Shown: positions 46,314 through 54,838 of the stretch, in pieces
How the letters are laid out: the number at the start of each line of letters is the position of its first letter
Position numbering within the stretch: position 1 is the first letter of the stretch
Assembly: GCA_963828015.1 (NCBI GenBank)
Contig: CAWHCD010000004.1
Location: forward strand, 1,054,001 to 1,118,000
Reading direction: 5' to 3'
DNA from: CAVPUA01 sp963828015
Lineage (GTDB): Bacteria; Actinomycetota; Actinomycetes; Mycobacteriales; Jatrophihabitantaceae
DNA: 64,000 nucleotides
The notes under the pieces: generated by a model
Database searches by the model: none
The model's input: the letters and a program-made list of their open reading frames with translations, nothing else
Told to the model about the DNA's origin: nothing
Program-made: the position numbers and the translations under genes

Positions 46314-47063
46314 TCAGGCGGGCTGGCCGGAGGCCTGCAGGATCTGCCCGGTCACCCAGCGCCCGTCCGGGCCGGCCAGGAAGGCGACCACATCTGCGAC
46401 CTCCGCCGGGGTACCCAGGCGGCCCAGCGGGCTGGAGGCGGCGATACCGGCCAGGATCTCCTCGCCGAAGGCAGAACGCAACATGTCGGTGTCCGTTGCG
46501 CCGGGAGCGACGGCGTTCACCGTGATGCCGCGCGGCCCCAACTCGTACGCGGCGACGGCCGTGAGCTGCTCGAGTACGGCCTTGCTGGCCGCGTACAGGC
46601 TCACGCCCGCGACCCGGTTCACGGTGCTCAAGGAGGAGATGTTGATGATCCGCCCGTCGTCCGCGAGGCGTCGGGCCGCTTCGCGGATCGAGCGAAAGGT
46701 GCCCTTGGCATTGACGTCCATCATCGTGTCGTAGAGCTCGTCGGAGGTCTCGGCGATCGGCTTCATCAGCTCGGCGGCGCCGAGCGCGGCGTTGTTGACG
46801 ACGACATCCAGCGTCGCGGCGTTGCGCTGGGCGGCGTCGAAGAGCTCGGTGATCTGCGACCCGACGGCCAGGTCGCTGCGCACCGCGAAGGCCGAACCGC
46901 CGTTCGCCGCGACGCCCGCCACCACGGCCTCGGCGGCCTCGGCGTCGCGCTGATAGCTGAACGTCACCGTGGCCCCGTCGCGCGCGAGCCGTTCCACGAT
47001 CGCGCGCCCGATGCCGCGCGACCCCCCAGTGACCAACGCACCTTTACCGCTCAAGACCTGCAT
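46314..47063 (-). CDS. Short-chain dehydrogenase/reductase, FabG-like
   Basis: 249 residues. TGGSRGIG at residues 12-19, NNAALG, ISSLS (catalytic Ser) and YAASK (catalytic Tyr and Lys), then GPRGITVNAVAPGATDTDM. FSYQRDAEAA after the second strand suggests NADP. It lies 36 bases after the ECF41 sigma gene on the same strand. ECF41 factors are commonly linked with carboxymuconolactone decarboxylases, oxidoreductases or epimerases, so it may belong to that unit. Confidence 0.87.
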   Translation of the reverse strand: MQVLSGKGALVTGGSRGIGRAIVERLARDGATVTFSYQRDAEAAEAVVAGVAANGGSAFAVRSDLAVGSQITELFDAAQRNAATLDVVVNNAALGAAELMKPIAETSDELYDTMMDVNAKGTFRSIREAARRLADDGRIINISSLSTVNRVAGVSLYAASKAVLEQLTAVAAYELGPRGITVNAVAPGATDTDMLRSAFGEEILAGIAASSPLGRLGTPAEVADVVAFLAGPDGRWVTGQILQASGQPA

Positions 47064-47099
47064 CGGTAGAGGGTCTCATCCTCCGGCCGTGAGCAAGAC

Positions 47100-48005
47100 T
47101 CAGACCTGGGCTGCGCGAGGCAGCTTGGCCGGGCTGCGGATCATGTCGATGCGGCTGATGCGGCCGGCGTCGAGCGTCAGGCTGATGACGCCACTGAGGT
47201 CACCGTCGTCGTAGATGCCGATCGCGAGGTCACCGTTCACCGTCAGTGGCTGCGTTCGTCGCCCGGGCCGTCCGATGAGAACGCCGTTCAGGAAGCGCCC
47301 GACCTTGGCCGCGCCGATGATGGGTCGCAGCGCCGCCTTGACCTGCCCGCCCCCGTCGCTGGTGAGCACAACATCGGGGTCCAGCGCTCGAAGCAGAAGC
47401 GTGAGATCACCGCCGGCGGCCGCGGCGATGAAGCTGCGTACCGCGTTCTCGTGCTGGGCGTGGCTGACCTCGACCCGGGGGGCCCGCGAGCTGACGTGTG
47501 CCCGGGCGCGCGCGGCGAGTTGCCGGACGGCCGCCGGGCTGCGGCCCACGGTCACGGCGATGTCGGTGAAGGGCAACCCGAACAGGTCGTGCAGCACCCA
47601 GGCGGTGCGTTCGGCCGGCGTCAGGGTCTCCAGGACGACGAGCAGGGCGTAGCTGACGTGCTCATCCAGGCTGATCCGGTCGGTGGGATCGGTGCTGCCG
47701 CCGACCTCGACGATCGGCTCGGGCAGCCACGGCCCGACGTAACGCTCGCGCCGCCGGCGAGCCGAGCGCAGCGTGTCCAGGGCGCCGCGAGCGACCACGA
47801 CGGTGGCCCAGGCATCAACGTCGAGGATCGGTTCGCGCGCGTCCGCGGTGACCAGTCGCAGCCAGCACTCGGACACGACGTCCTCGGCCTCTGCGTGGCT
47901 GCCCAGGGTGGCATAGGCGATCCGGACGAGCCGGGGGCGGGCGCGCTGAAACATCTCGGCCAGCTCCAGGCTCCGCGTGGCGCTCCGCTGACTGGTCATG
48001 GTCAT
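47100..48005 (-). CDS. ECF41-type RNA polymerase sigma factor with SnoaL-like C-terminus
   Basis: 301 residues. Sigma region 2 is RPRLVRIAYATLGSHAEAED then VVSECWLRL; region 4 is LTPAERTAWVLHDLFGLPFT, then IAVTVGRSPAAVRQLAARAR. The linker has the ECF41 hallmark WLPEP (PWLPEPIVEVGG). Beyond about residue 185 follows a SnoaL-like domain (AVRSFIAAAAGGDLTLLLRA) that in this group replaces an anti-sigma factor. It diverges from a CMD-like gene through a two-way promoter with the ECF41 motif. Confidence 0.88.
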   Translation of the reverse strand: MTMTSQRSATRSLELAEMFQRARPRLVRIAYATLGSHAEAEDVVSECWLRLVTADAREPILDVDAWATVVVARGALDTLRSARRRRERYVGPWLPEPIVEVGGSTDPTDRISLDEHVSYALLVVLETLTPAERTAWVLHDLFGLPFTDIAVTVGRSPAAVRQLAARARAHVSSRAPRVEVSHAQHENAVRSFIAAAAGGDLTLLLRALDPDVVLTSDGGGQVKAALRPIIGAAKVGRFLNGVLIGRPGRRTQPLTVNGDLAIGIYDDGDLSGVISLTLDAGRISRIDMIRSPAKLPRAAQV

Positions 48006-48043
48006 CTCATCCTGCCTGGCATCGAGGGTTCCTCCACCGAGAT

Positions 48044-48104
48044 GACGAGGTGGCCCCGGCGAATGTGACAGCGGGGTGTCACATCTGAGCGGGCTGGTCT
48101 CGTC
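48044..48104. promoter_or_regulatory. Bidirectional ECF41 promoter
   Basis: TGTGACA (48064-48070) and TGTCACA (48077-48083) form a perfect inverted repeat with six bases between. Towards the sigma gene, TGTCACA-N16-CGTC is read on the minus strand (CGTC at plus 48044-48047). Towards the CMD gene, TGTCACA-N17-CGTC is read (CGTC at 48101-48104). TGTCACA/CGTC is the reported ECF41 motif. Confidence 0.75.
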
Positions 48105-48154
48105 AAAGAGCGAGCCCGGGCAGTCGCCGGGCCAGTCAACCCCGAGGAGACAAG

Positions 48155-48622
48155 ATGTCTGAAGGACAGCGCCTGGCCGCCGCTGAGGTCGAACCAGCTG
48201 CCTACCAGGCCGTGTACGCGATGGAGAAGTACGTGCGCAGCAGTGGTCTCGAGCCGGCCTTGCTCGAGCTGGTGAAGATTCGCGCCTCGCAGATCAACGG
48301 CTGCGCGTTCTGCCTGGACATGCATCACCGCGAGGCCCGGGACCTGGGCGAGTCGGCGACCAGACTCGACGTGCTGTCGGCCTGGGCCGAGGTCGCCGGG
48401 CTCTACACCGACCGGGAGCGGGCCGCGCTCGCATTGACCGAGGCGGTAACCCGTATCAGCGAGGGCGGTGTTGACGACGACCTCTGGGCGCAAGTGCGGC
48501 TGCTCTTCTCCGACAACGAGATCGTCCAGCTGACCATGGCGATCGCGACCATCAACGTGTGGAACCGGCTGTCGGTGACCACCCGCGCCCAACCGGCGAG
48601 CCTGGTCGCACCCGGCGCGTGA
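48155..48622 (+). CDS. Carboxymuconolactone decarboxylase/AhpD-like protein
   Basis: 155 residues from ATG 48155 with GAGGAG just upstream. The AhpD-type active site is INGCAFCLDMHHREAR (CxxC with downstream His, about residues 45-60), preceded by ELVKIRASQ. Such proteins are thiol peroxidases or gamma-carboxymuconolactone decarboxylases; the Cys pair favours a peroxidase-like role. It is the classical target of a neighbouring ECF41 sigma factor. An aldo/keto reductase gene follows 59 bases later. Confidence 0.87.
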   Translation: MSEGQRLAAAEVEPAAYQAVYAMEKYVRSSGLEPALLELVKIRASQINGCAFCLDMHHREARDLGESATRLDVLSAWAEVAGLYTDRERAALALTEAVTRISEGGVDDDLWAQVRLLFSDNEIVQLTMAIATINVWNRLSVTTRAQPASLVAPGA

Positions 48623-48681
48623 CGGGTGGTGGGCTCGCCCGCTACGGTCGGGGAGAGCCCACCACCGGAAGGCATCGAGCG

Positions 48682-49650
48682 ATGAATACGCGAACTCTGG
48701 GAACGAGCGGGCTCGAAGTCTCGGCCGTCGGCTTCGGCTGTATGAGCCTGGGGGAGCGCCGGACGGCCCTGACGCTCATCCGTCGCGCCATCGAGCTCGG
48801 CGTCACCTTCTTCGACACCGCCGAGGCCTACGGCCCGTTCACGAACGAGGAGTTCGTCGGCGAGGCGCTCGCGCCGGTCCGTGACGAGGTCGTCATCGCG
48901 ACCAAGTTCGGCTTCGCCTATGAGAACGGCGAGCGCTCCAATGGGCTGTCCAGCCGCCCCGAGCACATCCGGGAGGTCGTCGACGCCTCGCTGGCCCGCC
49001 TGCGAACCGACCACATCGACCTGCTCTACCAGCACCGCGTCGACCCCGCCGTGCCGATCGAGGACGTCGCCGGCACGGTCAGGGAGCTGATCGAGGCGGG
49101 CAAGGTCGGCCACTTCGGACTGTCCGAAGCCGGCGTCGAGACGATTCGTCGCGCGCACGCCGTGCAGCCGGTCACGGCGCTGCAGAGCGAGTACTCCCTG
49201 TGGTGGCGCGAGCCCGAGCAGCAGATCCTGCCGACGCTGAACGAACTCGGCATCGGGTTCGTGCCCTTCAGCCCGCTGGGCAAGGGCTTTCTGACCGGCA
49301 GCATCACATCTGGCAGCGACATCGGTGCGGATGATCGTCGCTCGATGTTCCCTCGGTTCGCCGCCGAAGTCGTCGAGCAGAGCCAGGGCCTGGTCGCGTT
49401 GTTGCAGCGGGTCGCGGCCCGACATCACGCCACGCCCGGGCAGGTCGCGATCGCCTGGATCCTGGCCGGCAACCCCTGGGCCGTCCCTATCCCGGGGACC
49501 AAACGCGTCGAGCGCCTGGAAGAGAATGTCGGCGGCGCGGCGCTGACTCTTACCGAGGAGGACCTGCAGGCGCTCGATCAGGAAGCGTCGGAGTTCGAAC
49601 TGACCGGCGACCGCTATCCTGCGGCAATGCAACGCACGATCGATCGATGA
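48682..49650 (+). CDS. Aldo/keto reductase
   Basis: 322 residues from ATG 48682. The (beta/alpha)8 barrel tetrad is visible: FFDTAEAYGPF (Asp and Tyr), VVIATKFGFAY (Lys), DLLYQHRVDP (His). NADP-binding segments are GFVPFSPLGKGFLTG and WAVPIPGTKRVERLEENVGG. It belongs to the AKR group acting on various carbonyls. It may share the ECF41-driven transcript with the CMD gene. The stop overlaps the STAS gene (ATGA). Confidence 0.88.
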   Translation: MNTRTLGTSGLEVSAVGFGCMSLGERRTALTLIRRAIELGVTFFDTAEAYGPFTNEEFVGEALAPVRDEVVIATKFGFAYENGERSNGLSSRPEHIREVVDASLARLRTDHIDLLYQHRVDPAVPIEDVAGTVRELIEAGKVGHFGLSEAGVETIRRAHAVQPVTALQSEYSLWWREPEQQILPTLNELGIGFVPFSPLGKGFLTGSITSGSDIGADDRRSMFPRFAAEVVEQSQGLVALLQRVAARHHATPGQVAIAWILAGNPWAVPIPGTKRVERLEENVGGAALTLTEEDLQALDQEASEFELTGDRYPAAMQRTIDR

Positions 49651-49988
49651 ACGCCATGTCGGAGATCCCGACTCGTCCGACGCTCACGGCCACCACGGCC
49701 GAAGACGTCGCCTCCATCCGCCTGGGCGGTGCCATCGACCTCGCCTACGCCGACGAGTTGCAGCGACTGGGCGAGGGCTTGATCACCGACCACGTCCGCA
49801 CGCTGCGCATCGACCTGTCGGGCGTCAACTTCCTCGATTCGAGTGGGATCAGCGCGTTGATCGCCATCCGTAACAAGGCCGCCCGCGTGGGTTGCGCACT
49901 GATCCTGGAGAAGCCGACGCCGAATGTGGTCCGCCTGTTCGAGATCACCGGCCTTGTCGGCGATGTCTTCACCATCGAGCCGTCATAG
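49647..49988 (+). CDS. STAS-domain anti-sigma factor antagonist
   Basis: 113 residues from ATG 49647. The phosphorylatable Ser is in VNFLDSSGISALIAIRNKAA (about residues 58-77). IRLGGAIDLAYADELQRLGE at the N-terminus completes the SpoIIAA-like fold. It should bind a serine kinase anti-sigma factor; no such kinase gene is in the window, so its partner is elsewhere. Translationally coupled to the aldo/keto reductase, which may be only packing. Confidence 0.82.
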   Translation: MNAMSEIPTRPTLTATTAEDVASIRLGGAIDLAYADELQRLGEGLITDHVRTLRIDLSGVNFLDSSGISALIAIRNKAARVGCALILEKPTPNVVRLFEITGLVGDVFTIEPS

Positions 49989-49999
49989 GACGGTCTGGC

Positions 50000-50311
50000 T
50001 CACTCCGGCGGCGGACCCATGGTGCCGCGGGTCGTGGGGTCGTAGGTGTGGACGTCGACGTTGGTGGCCAGCGTCTGCCAGTTCGTCATCCACTCGACCT
50101 CGTGGGGCAGCTGCAGGTGCTCCTGGAGGATGGCCGGGGACTCCCACACCTCGAACAGGCGCAGCGAGTTGGGCTCCTCGAGCATCTCGGCCCACCAGTA
50201 CTCGACGCAGCCGGCGTCCTGGCGACTCTGCGCGGCCAGCTGGATCACTCGCTGCTTCACCTCGGCGAAGCGATCGGCCGGGAAGGTCATTGAGACGCTC
50301 AAAGCAAACAC
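50000..50311 (-). CDS. Antibiotic biosynthesis monooxygenase (ABM) domain protein
   Basis: 103 residues from GTG 50311. A ferredoxin-like fold of about 95 residues: FALSVSMTFPADRFAEVKQR, CVEYWWAEMLEEPNSLRLFE, VWESPAILQEHLQLPHEVEW. Members are small quinone-forming monooxygenases or heme-degrading enzymes, and many have no known activity. The C-terminus ends TTRGTMGPPPE. It stands alone and converges on the STAS gene. Confidence 0.75.
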   Translation of the reverse strand: MFALSVSMTFPADRFAEVKQRVIQLAAQSRQDAGCVEYWWAEMLEEPNSLRLFEVWESPAILQEHLQLPHEVEWMTNWQTLATNVDVHTYDPTTRGTMGPPPE

Positions 50312-50438
50312 AGTCGGGTCTCCCTCGATCTCGTTGGGTCGGCAGTAGCGGCAACACTAACGCCCCGCGCAAGGGGGTCCCAGATGGCCCAGTTGCCTTC
50401 GTTGGACGTATCGGCTCGCGGCGGGGTTGGATTCGGCC

Positions 50439-51278
50439 ATGAGTGAGTTCGCCCCCGGTGCCGCCCAGACCCGTCGAGCCGAGGCCGACGGGGTGCTGAC
50501 GCTGACCTTCACCCGCGACGAGAAGCTCAATGCGGTCAGTCCGGCGATGATCGAGTCACTGCGCGAGGCGGTGTGGGACCTGGCCGACCGCGAGGATCTC
50601 AAGGTGCTCGTCATCGCCGCCGAGGGGCGCTACTTCACCGCCGGCATCGACATCCTGAACAGTGGCGCCGGCGGCAAGCGCGCCCGTACGGCCGACGGCG
50701 GCTTCAGCCCCCGCAAGCTGCGACTGGGGTACCGACGCCTGCACGAGATCTTCGACGAGATCGAGGCGGTCGAGAAGCCGGTCGTGCTGGCCGCCCACGG
50801 ACGGTGCCTGGGCGTCGGAGTCGAACTCAGCGCCTCGTGCGACTTTCGGTTGGCCTCCAGCGCGGCGTCCTTCGCGCTGCCCGAGCTGCCGGCCCTCGGG
50901 GTGATACCCGGTTCGGGCGGCGTCAGCCGGGTGACGAGGTTGGTCGGCCCGCACTGGGGCAAGTGGCTGGCCTTCGGTGAAGAAGTCGATGCGGCGCAGG
51001 CGCTGAACATGGGTCTGGTGCACGCGGTGTACCCGGTCGAGGAGTTCACCGAGCGGGTCGCCGCGTTCGCCGCGAGACTGGCCCGCCTGCCCTCGGAGGC
51101 GGCGGGGGTCACCAAGGTGGCCGTCGACGTGGCCGCCACGGTGGATCGGCAGACCGCCCGTGACTTCGACCGCTTCGCCAACACGATTCTGCTGATGTCC
51201 GATGATCACGCGGAGCGCGTTCGGGCATTCGGTGCCCGCAAGCGTCCCGCGCCCGATCAGGACACCGAGTCGACGTGA
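50439..51278 (+). CDS. Enoyl-CoA hydratase/isomerase family protein
   Basis: 279 residues from ATG 50439. Crotonase fold: GVLTLTFTRDEKLNAVSPAM, VLVIAAEGRYFTAGIDILNS (oxyanion region A-G-I-D), KPVVLAAHGRCLGVGVELSA, and LPELPALGVIPGSGGVSRVT. It should hydrate or isomerise an acyl-CoA. The four-base overlap with the CaiB gene makes a two-gene operon. A TTG start four codons upstream is possible but less likely. Confidence 0.87.
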   Translation: MSEFAPGAAQTRRAEADGVLTLTFTRDEKLNAVSPAMIESLREAVWDLADREDLKVLVIAAEGRYFTAGIDILNSGAGGKRARTADGGFSPRKLRLGYRRLHEIFDEIEAVEKPVVLAAHGRCLGVGVELSASCDFRLASSAASFALPELPALGVIPGSGGVSRVTRLVGPHWGKWLAFGEEVDAAQALNMGLVHAVYPVEEFTERVAAFAARLARLPSEAAGVTKVAVDVAATVDRQTARDFDRFANTILLMSDDHAERVRAFGARKRPAPDQDTEST

Positions 51279-52498
51279 GCGCTCGCAACGACGTGCTGGA
51301 CGGAGTTCGGGTCGTCGAGATCTCTTCCTACGCCTTCGCCGCCACCGCGGCCGCCGTCCTGGCTGACTGGGGCGCCGAGGTCGTGCGCGTCCTGCGTCCG
51401 GGAGTGCCGGATCCGTTCCTGCGCAATCCGGTCGGCGGCATGGACGAGGACGGGGTTGATGTCGCCTACATGTGGGAGATCGTCAACCGGGGTAAGCGCG
51501 CGATCGAACTGGACATCTCCCGCCCCGAGGGGGCGGCGGTCTTCGCGCGCCTGATCGAACGCGCGGATGTGTTCATCACCAACACGCTGCCGCCCGTACG
51601 CCGCAAGCTCGGCATCGACGTGGACGCGCTGCGCGAGGTCAACCCGGACCTGATCTACGCGCGTGCCTCGGCCACCGGGCCCGCGGGTCCCGAAGCGGAA
51701 CTGGGCGGGTTCGACACCAGTGCGTTCTGGGCCCGGTCGGGGTTCGCGCACGTCAGCGCGGCCCTGTCGGGTGAACACGGGCCGCCCGGCATTGCCATCG
51801 GCGATCTGAGCAGCGGCGTCAACCTGGCCGCCGGGATCTCGGCCGCGCTGTATCGGCGGCTACGCACCGGACAACCGTCGGTGGTCGACGCCTCCCTGCT
51901 GGCAACCGGCGCCTGGCTGGCCAGCCCGCACATCGTCGCGGCCTCGGTCTACGACGTGGAATCGCTGCCGATCGCCCCGCACTCGCACAGCCGCAATCCG
52001 CTCGTCGCGGTCTATCGAACCCGCGACGGCCGCTACCTCAGCGTGGCCGCCATCGCCGGCGACGCCGGTTGGCTGGTGCTGTGTGGCGCGGCGCAGCGAC
52101 CTGATCTGGCCGGCGATCCACGCTTCGCCCTGCTCGAGGACCGGCGCCGCCATCACGTCGAGTGCGTCGCCGTCCTGGACGAGGTCTTCGCCGCCCACAC
52201 GCTCGAGACCTGGCTCGAGCGGTTGGGCCCGACCGCGCTGGCGGTGGCTGAGGTCCGGCCTCCACGCGCGGTGGCCGCCGATCCACAGGTCCGGGCCAAC
52301 GGCTACGTCGGCCAGACCACCTCACCATCGGGGCGCCCGTACAACGTCGTGTCGACGCCGGTCCAGTTCGATGAGGCGCCGATCCCGCCGGCTCGCGCTC
52401 CGCGCCCGGGGCAGCACACCGACGAGGTACTGGCCGAGCTGGGCTACACGGCCGAGCAGATCGCCGCGCTACGGTCGGATTCGTTGATCGGCAGCTGA
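51275..52498 (+). CDS. CaiB/BaiF family CoA-transferase (family III)
   Basis: 407 residues from GTG 51275. VLDGVRVVEISSYAFAATAA at the N-terminus, ADWGAEVVRVLRPG, NRGKRAIELDI, and the catalytic Asp in PGIAIGDLSSGVNLAAGISA (about 175) define family III. It moves CoA between acids, here likely activating an intermediate of the degradative cluster. Linked by GTGA overlap to the enoyl-CoA hydratase gene. Confidence 0.87.
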   Translation: MSARNDVLDGVRVVEISSYAFAATAAAVLADWGAEVVRVLRPGVPDPFLRNPVGGMDEDGVDVAYMWEIVNRGKRAIELDISRPEGAAVFARLIERADVFITNTLPPVRRKLGIDVDALREVNPDLIYARASATGPAGPEAELGGFDTSAFWARSGFAHVSAALSGEHGPPGIAIGDLSSGVNLAAGISAALYRRLRTGQPSVVDASLLATGAWLASPHIVAASVYDVESLPIAPHSHSRNPLVAVYRTRDGRYLSVAAIAGDAGWLVLCGAAQRPDLAGDPRFALLEDRRRHHVECVAVLDEVFAAHTLETWLERLGPTALAVAEVRPPRAVAADPQVRANGYVGQTTSPSGRPYNVVSTPVQFDEAPIPPARAPRPGQHTDEVLAELGYTAEQIAALRSDSLIGS

Positions 52499-52503
52499 TC
52501 GGG

Positions 52504-53409
52504 TCAGCCGGCGAAGCGCAACTCGGGCAGCCCGACGACGCCGAGGCCATGCACGGCCAGGACGCTGCCGTCCAACGGGCCGTTCGGGTTCGGATTGCCG
52601 GGGAAGTCGTCCATGCCCATCGTCGTGATGAACAGCGTGTCCAGGGTCGGGCCGCCGAAGGTGACGCTGGTCGGGCTGTGTACCGGCAGGTGGAGCCGGC
52701 GGTCGAGGGAGCCGTCGGGGGCGTAGCGACGCACCTCATGTCCGAAGAAGCAGGCCACCCATCGGTACCCCTCGGCATCGACCGTGGCCCCGTCGGGAAT
52801 GGCGTGCGCGTCGGGCGCGGTGTCCGCGGCGAAGTCGCCCAGGGTGCGGCGGTGGTCGGCCTGGCCGGTGTCGGTGTCGTAGTCCCAGGCGTAGACCTGC
52901 CGGGTGGAGCTGTCACTCCAGTGCAGCGTGCGGCCGTCCGGGCTGAAGGTCGGGCCGTTGGACGTGATGACGCCGTCGCCGAACCGGTGCACGCTCAGAT
53001 CGGTATCGACGCGGTAGAGCCCGGCGAGCGGGCCATGATTGTCGATCCCGAAGCTGGGCGAGTCGGCCGAGTCCGGCGCAACTCCACCGGTGACGAAGCG
53101 GCCCTGCCGGTCGACCTTGCCGTCGTTGAAGCTCACCTCGGACTCGAACAGCACCTCGCTGTCGCCGGAGCGGAAATCGAGCAGCAGCAGGCGCGGCCCG
53201 GCCACGGCGATCGCGCCACCGCCGGCCCGCAGCACGAGGGCATTGATCTGGCGGGTCTTCCACACGGTGAGTTCGCTGCCGTCGGCCCGGCTGCGAAAGA
53301 TCGTCTGACCGAACACGTCGATCCAGTACAGCCGCTCGGTTTCGACGTCCCAGATGGGACTTTCGCCGAGGCCGGTCACTGCCGGCGTCAGGATCTGAAT
53401 CTCCGGCAT
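52504..53409 (-). CDS. SMP-30/gluconolactonase/LRE-like beta-propeller protein
   Basis: 301 residues from ATG 53409. Starts IQILTPAVTGLGESPIWDVE; metal ligands are visible as the Glu in LGESPIWD, Asn in VITSNGPTFSPDG and Asp in LHWSDSSTRQVYAWDYD. Then DGATVDAEGYRWVACFFGHE. Members hydrolyse sugar lactones or similar esters. The frame is open further upstream, but this start fits the family. It converges on the CaiB gene and diverges from the SDR gene. Confidence 0.83.
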   Translation of the reverse strand: MPEIQILTPAVTGLGESPIWDVETERLYWIDVFGQTIFRSRADGSELTVWKTRQINALVLRAGGGAIAVAGPRLLLLDFRSGDSEVLFESEVSFNDGKVDRQGRFVTGGVAPDSADSPSFGIDNHGPLAGLYRVDTDLSVHRFGDGVITSNGPTFSPDGRTLHWSDSSTRQVYAWDYDTDTGQADHRRTLGDFAADTAPDAHAIPDGATVDAEGYRWVACFFGHEVRRYAPDGSLDRRLHLPVHSPTSVTFGGPTLDTLFITTMGMDDFPGNPNPNGPLDGSVLAVHGLGVVGLPELRFAG

Positions 53410-53506
53410 TGAGCGCCTCTCCTTAGACCTGATGCGTGGTCTTGGCACTGTAGTGCAGGATGCGAATGCGCGGTCGCGCGGAAAGACCAGACGAGGAGTG
53501 GTGTGG

Positions 53507-54445
53507 ATGAGTGGATTGCGGCTGGATGGGCGCGTCGCGGCGGTGACGGGAGCCGGGCGCGGGATTGGCCGGGCGTATGCGTTGCTGCTCGGCGAACTCG
53601 GGGCCAAGGTCGTGGTGAACGACCTCGGTGGCTCGACCTTGGGCAAGGGCACCGACCCCGGCCCGGCCAATGAAGTGGTTGACACGATCAAGGCGGCCGG
53701 CGGGAGCGCGGTGGCCAACATCGCCGACGTCTCCACCGTCGAAGGCGGAAAGTCGGTCATCGACACCGCGATCTCCGAGTACGGCAAGATCGACATCCTG
53801 GTCAACAACGCCGGCAACATGGTGTGGGGCTCGCTTCCCGAGGCCACGGTGGACACGATCGAGGCCCACCTGTCGGTGCACGTCAAGGGGTCGTTCAACA
53901 CCTGTTACGCGGCCTGGCCCTACTTCCTGGAGCAGAACTACGGCCGGGTGCTGCTGACGACGTCAGTGGGCATGTTCGGCCTGATGGACAACATCGGCTA
54001 CGCGATCGCCAAAGCGTCCTTTATCGGCATGGCCAAGAGCATGACGGTCGGTCGCCGCGATGCGAACATCAACATCAACTGCATCGCTCCGAACGCGATG
54101 ACCCGCCTGGGCGCCCGTCCGGCCGGTGAGGACGACGTGCTGGCCGAGATGCAGCCGGAGCCGACTCCGCTGATGGACCCGGCGCTCGTCGCCCCGCTGG
54201 TCGCCTACCTCTCGCACGAGGACTGCGACGTCAGCGGCGAGGTCTACGTCGGCGGCGCGGGCAAGTTCTCACGGCTGTTCGTGGGCGTCACGCCGGGTTA
54301 CATGTCCGCGGACCCGTTGAACGTCTCGATCGACGAGGTGGCCGCGAACTGGGCGCAGATCAACGACGAGACGGGCTACTACGTGCCCAGCGACATCATG
54401 GACTGGGCCGCGCACTACATGGCCCACCTGTACCCGGCACAGTGA
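53507..54445 (+). CDS. Short-chain dehydrogenase, hydroxyacyl-CoA/17-beta-HSD type
   Basis: 312 residues from ATG 53507, with GAGGAG upstream. VAAVTGAGRGIGRAYALLLG then VVVNDLGGSTLGKG (insert typical of the multifunctional enzyme type 2 group), NNAGNMVWGS, GYAIAKASFIG (YxxxK). The C-terminus from about residue 235 is extended (GEVYVGGAGKFSRLFVGVTP, DIMDWAAHYMAHLYPAQ). Such SDRs oxidise 3-hydroxyacyl-CoA or hydroxysteroids, consistent with neighbouring P450 and hydratase genes. Confidence 0.85.
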   Translation: MSGLRLDGRVAAVTGAGRGIGRAYALLLGELGAKVVVNDLGGSTLGKGTDPGPANEVVDTIKAAGGSAVANIADVSTVEGGKSVIDTAISEYGKIDILVNNAGNMVWGSLPEATVDTIEAHLSVHVKGSFNTCYAAWPYFLEQNYGRVLLTTSVGMFGLMDNIGYAIAKASFIGMAKSMTVGRRDANININCIAPNAMTRLGARPAGEDDVLAEMQPEPTPLMDPALVAPLVAYLSHEDCDVSGEVYVGGAGKFSRLFVGVTPGYMSADPLNVSIDEVAANWAQINDETGYYVPSDIMDWAAHYMAHLYPAQ

Positions 54446-54452
54446 GCTGACG

Positions 54453-54483
54453 CAGCGCCCGGCCGTATCGCGGCCGGGCGCTG
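54453..54483. terminator. Bidirectional terminator between the SDR and ferredoxin genes
   Basis: CAGCGCCCGGCCG (54453-54465) pairs perfectly with CGGCCGGGCGCTG (54471-54483) around TATCG. It lies between two convergent gene ends (54445 and 54487) and can serve both. Confidence 0.75.
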
Positions 54484-54486
54484 GTC

Positions 54487-54678
54487 TCAGTCCTCGATCG
54501 TGATGGCTTGCTTGGGGCAGGCCCAGCTGGCGGCCTCGACCTTGGCCCGCAGCTCATCCCCGGGCGTCTCGGTGGTCAGGTACAGGAAGTCGTCCTCGCG
54601 CAGTTCGAAAACCTCCGGCGCGGCCAGCACGCAGAGCCCGTTGCTCTCGCAGGCGTCGTAATCGACCTTGATTCTCAT
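54487..54678 (-). CDS. Ferredoxin, 3Fe-4S type
   Basis: 63 residues from ATG 54678. Cysteine ligands: DACESNGLC (CxxxxxC) and WACPKQAI, giving three Cys in the arrangement of P450-associated [3Fe-4S] ferredoxins. The P450 gene is its divergent neighbour and the pair most likely works together, the ferredoxin passing electrons from an NAD(P)H reductase encoded elsewhere. Confidence 0.87.
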   Translation of the reverse strand: MRIKVDYDACESNGLCVLAAPEVFELREDDFLYLTTETPGDELRAKVEAASWACPKQAITIED

Positions 54679-54757
54679 CAGTGCGAACCTCATCCCATTC
54701 GTGCTCGGCATTCAACGTCAGCGTGGCAACGGCGTCAAGCACCGGCCCGACGGGCCC

Positions 54758-54785
54758 TTGACGTCGACGCCAACCCTGCTAACTT
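54758..54785 (+). promoter_or_regulatory. Housekeeping-type promoter of the P450 gene
   Basis: TTGACG (54758-54763) and TAACTT (54780-54785) are separated by 16 bases, close to the vegetative consensus. The transcription start would be near 54792, about 47 bases before the P450 start codon. Confidence 0.55.
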
Positions 54786-54838
54786 AGTGCCCAACATGGG
54801 CGAGAGTCCGGCGGGGCGAGTCCAGAGGCGGGTGGCAC

